A stretch of DNA of 64,000 bases from G965212025 sp965212025. Its GTDB lineage: Bacteria; Pseudomonadota; Gammaproteobacteria; Poriferisulfidales; Oxydemutatoraceae. Each line of letters begins with the position of its first letter. Within the stretch, counting starts at the first letter, position 1. This document shows positions 53,919-62,958 of the stretch, piece after piece. The position numbers and the translations under genes were made by a program. The stretch is from assembly GCA_965212025.1 (NCBI GenBank), contig OZ243039.1:1674001-1738000 (forward strand), read 5' to 3'. The notes under the pieces were generated by a model that was not told where the DNA came from, searched no databases, and worked only from the letters and a program-made list of their open reading frames with translations.

Positions 53919-54476
53919 ATGGTTCCGGCGTCTGATTCTCCGTCCGTGAGGTACTTCCTCCCTTTGTTGGTCTTTGCAGCCTTGTCGGCTTTTCTCTACG
54001 CCGGTTTGTTTTTGAACAAATCGCTTTTACCGTCTCCGCTGCTCGACGCGGAAGTTCCGCGTTTCAGCTTGGCGACGGTGAACAGGTCAGAGCATCAGTT
54101 GGACGAAAGTGTTTTTCTGGGAAAAGTGTCTTTGCTGAACGTGTGGGCAAGCTGGTGCCGTTCCTGTATTCAGGAGCATCCCGTGTTGATGCGTCTGTCT
54201 GAAGAGCATGGCGTCCTGATTTATGGCTTGAACTACAAGGATAGACGCCCCGAGGCAAAGGAATGGCTGGAAAGGCTGGGTAATCCCTATCTCCTGAATT
54301 TTTTTGACCAGGAAGGTTTGGTGGCTATCGACTGGGGGGTGTACGGAGTGCCCGAAACTTTCCTGATTGACGCTTCGGGAAGGATTCGTTACAAGCACGT
54401 GGGGGCACTGGAGCCGGAAACCGTCAGGGATCACTTGTTGCCGTTGATCGAAAAAGTGCGTACGGGTGAGCGTTAG
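53919..54476 (+). CDS. ccmG: Thiol:disulfide interchange protein CcmG/DsbE
   Basis: A 185-residue membrane-anchored thioredoxin-fold protein. The anchor is about residues 11-31 and the active site is WASWCRSCIQEHPVL, with an Arg-Ser dipeptide between the cysteines. The cis-proline region reads GVYGVPETFLIDASGRI. CcmG keeps apocytochrome cysteines reduced for heme attachment. It overlaps ccmH by 11 bases. The active-site dipeptide is less common than the usual Val-Pro or Pro-Thr. Confidence 0.93.
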   Translation: MVPASDSPSVRYFLPLLVFAALSAFLYAGLFLNKSLLPSPLLDAEVPRFSLATVNRSEHQLDESVFLGKVSLLNVWASWCRSCIQEHPVLMRLSEEHGVLIYGLNYKDRRPEAKEWLERLGNPYLLNFFDQEGLVAIDWGVYGVPETFLIDASGRIRYKHVGALEPETVRDHLLPLIEKVRTGER

Positions 54477-54858
54477 TCGCTTCCTGTTGTTCGTGGTGTT
54501 GTGGCTCCTGACCTCAGTTGCCGCCCAGGAGCAACTGCCAGTTGAAGAAGCGCGCTATCAGAACATTTTGAAAGAGCTGCGTTGTCTGGTGTGCCAGAAC
54601 CAGAGCCTTGCCGAATCTGACGCCGGGCTGGCTGGCGATTTGCGCCTGGAAATAAAGCGCATGTTGGCAATGGGTAAGAGTGACGAGGATATTTTTGCCT
54701 TTATGACTGCGCGTTACGGCGACTTTGTTCGATATCGCCCGCCACTAAGCACCGCAACGCTCCCTTTATGGGGTGCTCCCTTTGTCTTGCTCGCGCTTGG
54801 AATATTTTTTCTTTTTAGAAACATCAAAGCCCGTGCCCGCTCCCGGAGACGGCCATGA
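54466..54858 (+). CDS. ccmH: Cytochrome c-type biogenesis protein CcmH
   Basis: A 130-residue protein with an N-terminal signal/anchor (FLLFVVLWLLTSVAAQ) and a C-terminal membrane segment. The periplasmic motif ELRCLVCQNQSLAESDAGLA carries the LRCxxCQ pair that exchanges disulfides with apocytochrome c. GTG 54466 lies inside ccmG, and the stop overlaps ccmI at ATGA 54855-54858. It is the short CcmH of the separate CcmH/CcmI type found in pseudomonads. Confidence 0.93.
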   Translation: MSVSRFLLFVVLWLLTSVAAQEQLPVEEARYQNILKELRCLVCQNQSLAESDAGLAGDLRLEIKRMLAMGKSDEDIFAFMTARYGDFVRYRPPLSTATLPLWGAPFVLLALGIFFLFRNIKARARSRRRP

Positions 54859-56024
54859 GTCCCGTTTTCGCTTCGCTTCCTTTACTGCTGGCCTGCGTGC
54901 TCCTGCTTCCTGTGTTGTTTTTTGTCTTGCGCCCTCTGCTGGCCAAGGAAAAGCAAGCCTCGCAGGAAAACCCGGAGGCGGCGTTGCAGGCAGTACTTGC
55001 GCAAGAGCTGGACAACGACCGGGCGACTGGCATGATTTCGCAAAAGGATTATTTGCAGGCTCGTCAGACTCCACAGCTTCAGCACAGCATTCAGGTGGCT
55101 CATCCCGGAGACCGGCGCGGCGCCTTTTGGGCATCAGGGCTTACAGGATTGTGGCTGGTGCTGGGAAGTCTGTATTTTTCTGGCATTGGGCCGGAAATGT
55201 TCTCCGACCCGGGCACACAAGTGACCCTGGAAGAAATGGTGGCTACGGTTGAACAAAGCCTGGAGAAGGATCCCGGCAATCGCGAAGGGTGGTTGTTGCT
55301 GGCGCGCTCAGCCATGGTTCTCAAAAATTATGAGCTGGCTTTTCGGGCATACGAAAAAGTAGAGAAACTGGCGACGATAACCAGCCCTAGAGTCATTCTG
55401 GAATATACGGAGTCCATCGTGCTGGGTGATCAAAAAGCGCACTTTGTCAAAGCAGAAGCCCTGATTCGTGAGCACTTGCTGGAAAATGACACAAGTCGGG
55501 AAAGTGCCATGTTTTTGGCGGGTATTGTGAGTTTTCGAATGGAAAACTATCTGGCGGCTGTCAATTACTGGGAGCCTTTGTTGTCTACGACGGGGGAGGA
55601 TCCGGATTTACATTCTTTTATAAGTGAGCAGGTTGTTTTGGCGCGGCGTCTGGAAGCAGAAAGTACGCAGACGGCTTCGATTCTGGTGAACGTGTCTCTT
55701 GAACCTGAGTTACAGGATCAAGTCATGCCGGAAGACACCGTGTTTGTTTATGCGCAGGCGGAAAGCGGTTCTCGCGCGCCACTGGCGGTGGTACGCATGA
55801 AAGCGCAGGAGCTTCCCTTTTCAGTGCGATTGCGCAAAGAAGATTCCATGGTTCCAGGCGTACAATTGGCAAATGGAGCCCGAGTACAGCTTCGCGCGCA
55901 CATTTCCCAAGGTGGGCGTGCGGGTGTCATGCCCGGTGATTTGTTGGGTAACAGCGAAGTCATTGTGGTCAAGCCGGGTGTGGTAGTGGATATCACGGTC
56001 AATGTGTTGGTGGGTCGTGACTGA
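54855..56024 (+). CDS. ccmI: Cytochrome c-type biogenesis protein CcmI
   Basis: A 389-residue protein with two membrane segments near residues 7-26 and 96-115 and a periplasmic part bearing tetratricopeptide-like repeats (PGNREGWLLLARSAMVLKNYELAFRAYEK). The C-terminal domain (VSLEPELQDQVMPEDTVFVYAQ) is that of CcmI/CycH, which binds the apocytochrome C-terminus and hands it to CcmFH. The middle linker carries the PEAALQAVLAQELDNDRATG region. It closes the ccm operon. Confidence 0.9.
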   Translation: MSPVFASLPLLLACVLLLPVLFFVLRPLLAKEKQASQENPEAALQAVLAQELDNDRATGMISQKDYLQARQTPQLQHSIQVAHPGDRRGAFWASGLTGLWLVLGSLYFSGIGPEMFSDPGTQVTLEEMVATVEQSLEKDPGNREGWLLLARSAMVLKNYELAFRAYEKVEKLATITSPRVILEYTESIVLGDQKAHFVKAEALIREHLLENDTSRESAMFLAGIVSFRMENYLAAVNYWEPLLSTTGEDPDLHSFISEQVVLARRLEAESTQTASILVNVSLEPELQDQVMPEDTVFVYAQAESGSRAPLAVVRMKAQELPFSVRLRKEDSMVPGVQLANGARVQLRAHISQGGRAGVMPGDLLGNSEVIVVKPGVVVDITVNVLVGRD

Positions 56025-56084
56025 AGAAGAACCGCCACGTGCCCGTATTGCTCCTCTTGCCGGACTGTTGCCGGGCTTGAAAAC

Positions 56085-57323
56085 ATGAAACTTGAATGGG
56101 TCATTGCCTTGCGCTACATGCGAGCGCGCAAACGCAATCGTTTCATCTCTTTTGTCACTGTTATTTCCATTGTTGGCATTGGACTGGGAGTGGGGGTCAT
56201 CATTACCGTGCTCTCCATCATGAACGGCTTCAAGGAAGAATTGCGCACGCGTCTGTTGAATTATGCTTCTCATGGCACCGTGATGGCCGTGTCAGGCAGC
56301 ATCAACCCTCAGGAAGTAATAGATATTCTTAAGAATAATAATAAAGTCATTGGAACAGCACCGTTTATTGAGAGTCATGCCATGATGATCAATCAAGGAG
56401 TGAGCCGCGGCGTCTATGTACGTGGTGTCACACCGACGCTGGAAAAAGAGGTTTTTGATCTGGAGGAGCTGATGCTTCGGGGAAGCGGTTTCTCGTTGAC
56501 CCCTGGCTTGTATCACATCCTGTTAGGTGATGAGCTCGCGCGTTCTCTTGGTGTTGGCCTCGGTGACAAGGTGACGGTGATTGTTCCAGAAATACGAGTC
56601 GGCATAACCGGGTTCATGCCCAGGTTTCGCCGTTTCAAAGTGACCGGTATTTTCAGCTATGGAATCAGCAACTATGACCGAAGCCTGGCTTTTGTTGACC
56701 TGAAAGATGCCGCACTGTTGTTGAGAATGAAGGAGAAGGTCAGCGGGATACGGCTGCGTTTTGATGACCTTTTTCAGGCGTCGGAGCTGGGGAATCAGAT
56801 TGAAAGAGATTTGGGAGCAGGGTACTGGGTGAGTGACTGGACGCAGCAGAACAGCAACTTTTTCCGTGCCATCGAAATGGAGAAGCTGATGTTGTTGATC
56901 GTCATGACGTTGATTGTCGCAATTGCTTCTTTCAATATCGTGTCCATGCTCATCATGCTGGTGAACGAGAAGCGAGCTGAAATTGCCATCCTGCAAACCA
57001 TGGGGCTTATCCCGGCCAAAGTGGTGAGGATCTTTGTTTTGCAGGGTTCCATGGTGGGGTTGTCAGGGACGCTTTTTGGTGCAGCTGGAGGTTCGGCGTT
57101 GGCTTTTTATCTGGAAGATCTGGTACAGGCCATTGAAGGCTTGACCGGCTTCAAGTTTTTGTCTCCAGACGTCTACCCGATTACGGAAGTCCCCTCGCAG
57201 CTTCTTTTCAGTGACGTGACGATGGTTTGTCTTATTTCCCTGTTTTTGACGGGTCTGGCGACTTTGTACCCGGCTTTTCGGGCAACCCGTGTGCGCCCTG
57301 CGGAAGCCCTGAAGTATGAGTGA
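56085..57323 (+). CDS. Lipoprotein-releasing ABC permease (LolC/LolE/LolF-type)
   Basis: A 412-residue membrane protein with four transmembrane segments: one at about residues 25-47 and three after residue 265, with a large periplasmic domain between. The start (WVIALRYMRARKRNRFISFVTVISIVG) and the VNEKRAEIAILQTMGLIPAKVVRIFVLQG segment are characteristic of LolC/LolE. It extracts mature lipoproteins from the inner membrane for LolA. Only one such gene is present before lolD, with no lolE after it, so the transporter may be a LolF homodimer or the second gene lies elsewhere. Its stop overlaps lolD by eight bases. Confidence 0.92.
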   Translation: MKLEWVIALRYMRARKRNRFISFVTVISIVGIGLGVGVIITVLSIMNGFKEELRTRLLNYASHGTVMAVSGSINPQEVIDILKNNNKVIGTAPFIESHAMMINQGVSRGVYVRGVTPTLEKEVFDLEELMLRGSGFSLTPGLYHILLGDELARSLGVGLGDKVTVIVPEIRVGITGFMPRFRRFKVTGIFSYGISNYDRSLAFVDLKDAALLLRMKEKVSGIRLRFDDLFQASELGNQIERDLGAGYWVSDWTQQNSNFFRAIEMEKLMLLIVMTLIVAIASFNIVSMLIMLVNEKRAEIAILQTMGLIPAKVVRIFVLQGSMVGLSGTLFGAAGGSALAFYLEDLVQAIEGLTGFKFLSPDVYPITEVPSQLLFSDVTMVCLISLFLTGLATLYPAFRATRVRPAEALKYE

Positions 57324-58011
57324 CGACCCGGCGACGCTGGTGTCTTGCCAGGAGCTGGTGAAAGGGTATGAAACAGGAGGCCAGGACACAGGAGAGGTCT
57401 TGCGGTCTCTGGATCTTGCGTTGCCCCAAGGTGAAAGTGTCGCGATTACCGGTATTTCAGGTAGTGGCAAAAGCACGCTGCTTCATTTGATTGCCGGTTT
57501 GGAGAAGCCCGACAGCGGGGCTGTTTTTTACCGCGGTCAGCGTGTGGATGGCCTGAGCGAAAAGGCTTTGTGTGAATGGCGCAACCTTGAAATTGGCTTC
57601 GTCTACCAGTTCCATCATTTGTTACCAGAGTTTTCTGTCCTGGAAAATGTGGCCATGCCGCTTTTTATACGAAATGAAAATACACGGGGTGCACGTATGC
57701 GTGCGCGAGCAATACTGAAGCACGTTGGCATGGGAGACAGGTTTGCTGAGCGGCGGCCAGGAGAGTTGTCGGGTGGAGAACGCCAGCGAGTCGCGATTTG
57801 CCGAGCGCTGATTGGCAAGCCCTCGCTGCTTCTGGCAGACGAGCCAACTGGCAACTTGGACAGCCGAAGCAGCGCTGAGGTCGAGGAACTCATGCTCAGC
57901 ATGCAGGCTGAGCAGGGCGTATCACTCCTTTTGGCGACCCATTCCGCAACGTTGGCAGGAAAATTCAGCAGGCGTTACGAGTTGGTGGAAGGCAAGTTGC
58001 TCACTTACTGA
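57316..58011 (+). CDS. lolD: Lipoprotein-releasing ABC ATPase LolD
   Basis: A 231-residue ABC ATPase. Walker A is ISGSGKSTLLHLIAGLEKP, the LolD signature motif FVYQFHHLLPEFSVLENVAMP is intact, and the signature GELSGGERQRVAICRALI and Walker B LLLADEPTGNLD follow. It energises lipoprotein release. Its ATG at 57316 overlaps the LolC/E gene. No lolE follows on the plus strand; the next gene is opposite. Confidence 0.94.
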   Translation: MSDDPATLVSCQELVKGYETGGQDTGEVLRSLDLALPQGESVAITGISGSGKSTLLHLIAGLEKPDSGAVFYRGQRVDGLSEKALCEWRNLEIGFVYQFHHLLPEFSVLENVAMPLFIRNENTRGARMRARAILKHVGMGDRFAERRPGELSGGERQRVAICRALIGKPSLLLADEPTGNLDSRSSAEVEELMLSMQAEQGVSLLLATHSATLAGKFSRRYELVEGKLLTY

Positions 58012-58121
58012 GCTTGTTGACTTCCGGGGTGTGCGCCCGGCAGATTTGAAAGGCGTCGACCCGCGGCCATGAAAGGGTGACCTCTATTTTGAGCGAAGGG
58101 TTCCCGGTGGCTTGCGAGCGG

Positions 58122-58661
58122 TTATTTGGATTTGTTGTGAATGCTTTTGCGCTGTCGCAAGACATAGCTCAGGTGTGTGCGCCAGTAGACATCCGTGATG
58201 AAATAGCCACTGATGCCGGCGATGAGTCCCATCACCAGGCATCCCAGTAAAAAAGGGTGCCAGATACCGGCGACGGCATGATCCCACCACTCGAGTGACA
58301 ACTCAAAGAAAAAAGGCTTTTCCGGAAGCCCCAGAATCTCGCGTCCCACCAGATAGCAGAAATAAAAAATTGGCGGCATGGTAATCGGGTTGGAAACCCA
58401 TACCAACAAGACGGAAATGGCGATGTGGGCACGCGTCAACAGGGCTAATGCAACTGCGATGAGCATTTGAAAAGGAAGAGGGATGAAAGCACAAAACAGG
58501 CCGACGGCAAATGCCATGGAAACGTTTCGATGCCCGAGTTGCCAGTTTTGTCTGCGCGTCAGAAGTTTTCCGAAAATAGAGCGCAGGCGTGGGTTTTCTC
58601 CGACCCGTTTGAGGTTCGGAAAAATTTTTCTCAGGAGTGAGCGGGGAGAATTTATCGGCAC
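58122..58661 (-). CDS. DUF2062 membrane protein
   Basis: A 179-residue protein of the DUF2062 family. Recognisable features are the N-terminal GHRNVSMAFAVGLFCAFIPLPFQM motif, the SNPITMPPIFYFCYLVG motif, and about three hydrophobic segments. The function is unknown; it is usually an inner-membrane protein. A DUF2062 gene next to lolCD(E) is a common arrangement in pseudomonads, and here it converges on lolD with 110 bases between. Confidence 0.88.
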   Translation of the reverse strand: MPINSPRSLLRKIFPNLKRVGENPRLRSIFGKLLTRRQNWQLGHRNVSMAFAVGLFCAFIPLPFQMLIAVALALLTRAHIAISVLLVWVSNPITMPPIFYFCYLVGREILGLPEKPFFFELSLEWWDHAVAGIWHPFLLGCLVMGLIAGISGYFITDVYWRTHLSYVLRQRKSIHNKSK

Positions 58662-59010
58662 CGCACGACCCGGGTCACCGCAAGCCTGTCAATTCGCGGG
58701 TGTGTGATTGTCAAGGTCGAAAACAAAGCCTAAGCCTAAGCAACGGCAAGCGTAAGCGAAACGGGTTTCTGCTTTCGTGGTGCGGGTGGCGGCTCTCGGC
58801 GATCAATATTCGCTAACAATTTGCTTGGGACACCGATTGGGTGAGTGACAACTTTGCGGCGGAAGCCACATATAACCTGGCAGCGATACTAGCACGCCTT
58901 CGCCGCGTTCAGCCTAAAAAGCCAGAATTTGCGCTCCCGAAGAACCACCCTCTGCGCTTGTTTGGCACTTGACGCGGTGCTAGCATCAATTGCTTGATTA
59001 TGGAAAGAGC
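58662..59010. other. Divergent region between the DUF2062 gene and sdhC
   Basis: About 350 bases that must hold the promoter of the sdhCDAB operon and that of the DUF2062 gene. A TATAAC at 58871-58876 is present without a convincing -35 partner. No repeat, RNA gene or conserved operator was recognised. Confidence 0.5.
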
Positions 59011-59403
59011 ATGAGAGATTTTTTCGGCGAGCACAGGCCGCTATCCCCGCACCTGCAGATCTATCGCTTGCCACTGACAGTTGTATTGTCCATTCTGCAT
59101 AGAATCTGCGGCGTTTTTCTGGCTTTTGCTTACGCGGTTTTTGTGCTTTTGATTTCCCTGGCAGCTGTGGGTCAAGATGCCTACCAGCCAATGCAGTCGC
59201 TCCTGTCGGGCTGGTTTGGGAAGTTGTTGATGTTGGCGGCAACTGTGGCGCTTTATTTCCATCTGTGTAACGGTGTTCGGCACCTTTTTTGGGACGCCGG
59301 GCTAGGGTTTGAATTGCACACGGTTGATCGCTCGGCTGTCTTTGTGATATTCGGAGCTCTGGCACTGACGGTTTTGACTTGGGCGGCCTACTTCTTGATG
59401 TGA
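59011..59403 (+). CDS. sdhC: Succinate dehydrogenase cytochrome b556 subunit
   Basis: A 130-residue membrane anchor with three transmembrane segments. The LSPHLQIYRLPLTVVLSILHRICGV start and the heme-ligand histidine in YFHLCNGVRHLFWDAG are diagnostic. It binds heme b and ubiquinone with SdhD. ATG 59011 gives the conserved N-terminus; an in-frame start 21 bases upstream is less likely. Its TGA overlaps the sdhD ATG (TGATG). Confidence 0.93.
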   Translation: MRDFFGEHRPLSPHLQIYRLPLTVVLSILHRICGVFLAFAYAVFVLLISLAAVGQDAYQPMQSLLSGWFGKLLMLAATVALYFHLCNGVRHLFWDAGLGFELHTVDRSAVFVIFGALALTVLTWAAYFLM

Positions 59404-59777
59404 TGGCGAGCGGAACCGGGAGCAATTTCTCGCAATCTGGTGCCACTCATGGGGGTTCTTCTCATTGGTGGCTGCAGAGGGTGACTTCCGTTGCTTTGGT
59501 GCCGCTGGCGCTATGGCTGGGATTTTCGCTGGCCTTCTTGCCAAGTCTTGAACTTGGCATTTTCCAGGAATGGATTCGTACTCCTCTGAATACCGTTTTG
59601 CTGGTTTCTTTCCTGATGGTTTCTGCTTACCACGCTGCTTTGGGCTTGCGTGTCGTCGTTGAAGACTACGTCCACAGCGAGTGGCTGAAAGTGGGAACGA
59701 TTGTGTTTCTGGACTTGTTGTTTTTCCTCCTCCCCGTGGCTGGGATACTGGCAATTGTAAGGATTATTGTTTCATGA
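59403..59777 (+). CDS. sdhD: Succinate dehydrogenase hydrophobic anchor subunit
   Basis: A 124-residue subunit with three membrane segments. Conserved features are GSSHWWLQRVTSVALVPLALWL and the YHAALGLRVVVEDYVHSE loop at the second segment, including the quinone-site histidine and heme-side residues. It overlaps sdhC by one base and the sdhA ATG by four, typical of a tightly coupled sdhCDAB operon. Confidence 0.93.
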   Translation: MASGTGSNFSQSGATHGGSSHWWLQRVTSVALVPLALWLGFSLAFLPSLELGIFQEWIRTPLNTVLLVSFLMVSAYHAALGLRVVVEDYVHSEWLKVGTIVFLDLLFFLLPVAGILAIVRIIVS

Positions 59778-61585
59778 TGCAGATTAAAAAGCCCGCCTAT
59801 TCCTGTGTCTGTCATGACTACGATGTGGTCGTGGTGGGTGCTGGTGGGGCTGGCTTGCGGGCGACGCTTGGCGTGGCCGAGAGCGGGCTGTCGTCGGCCT
59901 GCATCACCAAAGTATTTCCGACTCGCAGTCATACGGTGGCGGCTCAGGGAGGTATCAGCGCGGCCTTGGGCAACATGGGTGAGGATGATTGGCGCTGGCA
60001 CGCCTACGATACGGTGAAAGGTTCTGACTGGCTGGGAGATCAGGATTGCATCGCCTATATGTGTCGCGAGGCGCGCGACGCGGTGATTGAGCTGGAGCAC
60101 TACGGGGTACCCTTTTCGAGAACAGAAGACGGGCGGATCTATCAGCGCCCTTTTGGTGGCATGACAACCCACTTCGGTGAAGGCTCTGCGCGTCGTACCT
60201 GCGCTGCTGCCGACCGCACCGGGCACGCGATTTTGCACGCGCTGTACCAGCAGTCAATGAAACATGAAGTTAAGTTTTTTATCGAGTATTTCGCGGTTGA
60301 TTTGTTGATGAGCGATGACGGAAGGTGCGTGGGGGTACTGGCATGGGATTTGGAGACTGGCACTTTGCACGTTTTTCGTTCGCATGCGGTGGTGCTGGCA
60401 ACCGGAGGGTATGGTCGGGCGTATTTCTCGTGCACTTCCGCACACACCTGTACTGGAGACGGGAACGCGATGGTGGTTCGGGCTGGCCTGGAGATGCAGG
60501 ACACTGAATTTGTGCAGTTTCACCCAACCGGGATTTATGGCGTGGGTTGTTTGATCACCGAAGGGGCGCGAGGTGAAGGTGGGTATTTGACAAATTCTGA
60601 AGGAGAACGGTTTATGGAGCGTTATGCTCCGAATGCCAAGGATCTTGCTTCACGGGATGTGGTCAGCCGATCCATGACGATGGAAATCCTGCATGGTCGA
60701 GGCGTTGGCCCGGAGAAAGATCACATCCACTTGCACATTGAACATTTGGGCAAAGACGTCATTAACGAGCGCTTGCCTGGAATTGCCGAATTGTCTCGTT
60801 TGTTCGCTGGCATTGATGTACGCCACGACCCAATTCCGGTTTTGCCAACCGTCCATTACACGATGGGGGGCATACCAACCAATTACCACGGTGAAGTGCT
60901 TTGCCATAGCGACGGTTCAGACCAGTCAGGTTTGCGAACCGTGCCGGGGCTGATGGCAGCAGGCGAGGCAGCCTGTGTCTCGGTGCACGGTGCCAATCGC
61001 CTGGGATCGAACTCCTTGCTGGATCTGGTCGTTTTTGGGCGGGCAGTGGCACGTCGCGCCATCAACCTTCTCAAGCCAGACCAGAAACACGCGCCTATAG
61101 ACTCAAAATACCTGGATCGATTGCTGGCGAACTTTGACAAAATGCGTTATGCCAGCGGGGCTATGCCCACTGCGCAGTTGCGCAGTGACATGCAGAAAGC
61201 CATGCAAAGCCATGCGGCCGTGTTCAGGACGGGCAAAAGCCTGCAGGAAGGGGTTGGAAAATTACGCGAGGTTTATAACAACTTTGCGGATTTAAAAGTC
61301 ACTGATCGTTCCTTGGTCTGGAACACTGATCTGGTTGAAACACTGGAATTTTCCAATCTTCTGCCTTTGGCGACTGCAACCCTGTCTTGCGCCTTGCACA
61401 GGGAAGAGAGCAGGGGTGCACATGCGCGCGATGATTTTCCTGACCGTGATGATGAAAACTGGATGAAACACAGCATGGTTCAAGTGGACGGGCAAGGCGA
61501 GTGCAAAATCCGGATGCGACCGGTTCAGTTGGAAACCAAAACGGACGAGCTGGAGTCCATCCCACCCAAGCCAAGGGTCTACTGA
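59774..61585 (+). CDS. sdhA: Succinate dehydrogenase flavoprotein subunit
   Basis: A 603-residue flavoprotein oxidising succinate to fumarate. The FAD-linked histidine is in RSHTVAAQGGISAAL, the dinucleotide fold is VVVVGAGGAGLRATLG, and the active-site arginine region is TEGARGEGGYL; the second half includes HGANRLGSNSLLDLVVFGRA. The start at ATG 59774 overlaps the sdhD stop (ATGA); a second ATG follows at once. sdhB comes 18 bases later. Confidence 0.96.
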   Translation: MMQIKKPAYSCVCHDYDVVVVGAGGAGLRATLGVAESGLSSACITKVFPTRSHTVAAQGGISAALGNMGEDDWRWHAYDTVKGSDWLGDQDCIAYMCREARDAVIELEHYGVPFSRTEDGRIYQRPFGGMTTHFGEGSARRTCAAADRTGHAILHALYQQSMKHEVKFFIEYFAVDLLMSDDGRCVGVLAWDLETGTLHVFRSHAVVLATGGYGRAYFSCTSAHTCTGDGNAMVVRAGLEMQDTEFVQFHPTGIYGVGCLITEGARGEGGYLTNSEGERFMERYAPNAKDLASRDVVSRSMTMEILHGRGVGPEKDHIHLHIEHLGKDVINERLPGIAELSRLFAGIDVRHDPIPVLPTVHYTMGGIPTNYHGEVLCHSDGSDQSGLRTVPGLMAAGEAACVSVHGANRLGSNSLLDLVVFGRAVARRAINLLKPDQKHAPIDSKYLDRLLANFDKMRYASGAMPTAQLRSDMQKAMQSHAAVFRTGKSLQEGVGKLREVYNNFADLKVTDRSLVWNTDLVETLEFSNLLPLATATLSCALHREESRGAHARDDFPDRDDENWMKHSMVQVDGQGECKIRMRPVQLETKTDELESIPPKPRVY

Positions 61586-61603
61586 CAGCGGGGAAATCAA
61601 GAT

Positions 61604-62380
61604 ATGCAATTCAGGCTACCGTTACGTTCCGTGGTGAAACCCGGAAAAACCCATGAGACAGGAAACGGGAAGGACGTTTTGAAGTTCAAGATCTATCGCT
61701 TTAATCCTGACGAGAAAAGCAACCCGCGGCTTGATACTTATGTATTGCCCCGCAGTGATTGTGGGCAAATGGTTTTGGATGGCTTGAACGCCATAAAAAA
61801 TCAGATGGATTCAACTTTGAGCTACCGGCGTTCGTGTCGCGAGGGAATTTGCGGTTCCTGCTCCATGAATGTAAACGGCAGGAATACGCTTGCCTGCCTG
61901 AAACCGATACGCGAGTTGACAGGAGACATTAAGGTCTATCCTTTGCCGCACATGCCTGTGGTAAGAGACCTCGTAACGGACTTGAGCCGCTTTTATCAGC
62001 AGTACGCTTCTGTCAAGCCTTGGTTGCAGGCGTCTGACCCGCCGGGAAAAAGAAAGGAGCGCTTGCAGTCAAAGGAGCAACGTGAGCGTTTGCATGGTTT
62101 GGAGGAATGCATACTCTGCGCGTGTTGCTCCACGGGTTGCCCCAGCTACTGGTGGAACAGCGACCGCTATCTTGGCCCTGCCGCTTTGCTACAGGCCTAT
62201 CGTTGGATTTCCGATAGTCGGGACGAAGCTACCGGAGAACGGGTGAGTGAACTGGAAGACCCTTTCAAGCTGTACCGTTGCCACACGATCATGAACTGCG
62301 CGAAAGTTTGCCCGAAGGGGTTGAACCCTGCTCGTGCAATCGCTGAAATAAAAAAGGAGATAGTGGCCAGAAAAGGTTGA
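61604..62380 (+). CDS. sdhB: Succinate dehydrogenase iron-sulfur subunit
   Basis: A 258-residue subunit with three Fe-S clusters: a [2Fe-2S] site at SCREGICGSCSMNVNGRNTLAC, and two further sites at ECILCACCSTGCPSYWW and CHTIMNCAKVCPKGLNPARA. The N-terminus carries about 20 more residues than usual (MQFRLPLRSVVKPGKTHETG), but the internal core is standard. Electrons pass from SdhA FAD through it to quinone. A GC-rich repeat-like stretch follows the stop. Confidence 0.96.
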   Translation: MQFRLPLRSVVKPGKTHETGNGKDVLKFKIYRFNPDEKSNPRLDTYVLPRSDCGQMVLDGLNAIKNQMDSTLSYRRSCREGICGSCSMNVNGRNTLACLKPIRELTGDIKVYPLPHMPVVRDLVTDLSRFYQQYASVKPWLQASDPPGKRKERLQSKEQRERLHGLEECILCACCSTGCPSYWWNSDRYLGPAALLQAYRWISDSRDEATGERVSELEDPFKLYRCHTIMNCAKVCPKGLNPARAIAEIKKEIVARKG

Positions 62381-62390
62381 TATATTTTTA

Positions 62391-62420
62391 GCCGCGAAAA
62401 TCGCGAAAGGCGAGAAAAGT
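62391..62420. repeat. Short CGCGAAA-type repeat downstream of sdhB
   Basis: The sequence contains CCGCGAAAATCGCGAAAGGCG, with two CGCGAAA units, and the related CCGCGAAAA recurs near 63380. Dispersed GCGAAA-rich tracts of this sort are common in bacterial intergenic DNA and generate spurious open frames. It could be part of a repeat family or a weak terminator; the copy number in the genome is unknown. Confidence 0.35.
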
Positions 62421-62649
62421 GGTATTCATCAGGTAACAAAATATTTTCGTGTGTTTCACGTTTTTCGGGATTGTTAAATTCCTGGTGCATGAGTCGCGAA
62501 AGTTGGTGTTTGCAGTTCGTATGATTTCAGTTTTCGGGTAGTTTCCAAAATCAGTCAACGGATTCTATGGACTGGCCGCCAATTTCCAGGCTACCGGGCG
62601 GCAGCTTGCGACTCGGCTTGGTTGTTTGACTGCGAGGGGGGTCTCAGGG

Positions 62650-62925
62650 ATGGATGACAGGGACTACAAACACCTCGTCTGGCAGTGTCGCCGCGGAACC
62701 AGGGAACTGGACAAAATGGTCACGTACTACTTGTATCAGCATTACCCCCAAGCGGGTCGCAATCACCAGCGGGCATTCAGGGAACTGCTGGGATTGCAGG
62801 ATCCGATTCTTTACCAGGTGATTATGGGCACGCTGGAAATTCCCGATCGCCATGCTGAATGGCTGGAAATAGCCAGCACCATTCGAGCGGGTTTGCCTGA
62901 AATGGGTTCTGCCAGTGGAGAGTGA
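62650..62925 (+). CDS. sdhE: FAD assembly factor SdhE
   Basis: A 91-residue helical protein. The RGxxE motif is intact as CRRGTRELDKMVTYYL, and the FRELLGLQDPILYQVIMG region also fits. SdhE helps attach FAD covalently to SdhA. ATG 62650 is chosen because it starts at the family's usual length; an in-frame start 24 bases upstream is possible. It is 269 bases beyond sdhB, so it may have its own promoter. Confidence 0.93.
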   Translation: MDDRDYKHLVWQCRRGTRELDKMVTYYLYQHYPQAGRNHQRAFRELLGLQDPILYQVIMGTLEIPDRHAEWLEIASTIRAGLPEMGSASGE

Positions 62926-62958
62926 AGCGCTTTTCAACGGTTCCGCAACTGAAAAATA

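Noticed and set aside
62197..62490. 97-codon minus-strand open frame over the sdhB end
   Set aside because: Half lies antisense in sdhB and the rest is generated by the CGCGAAA repeat stretch.
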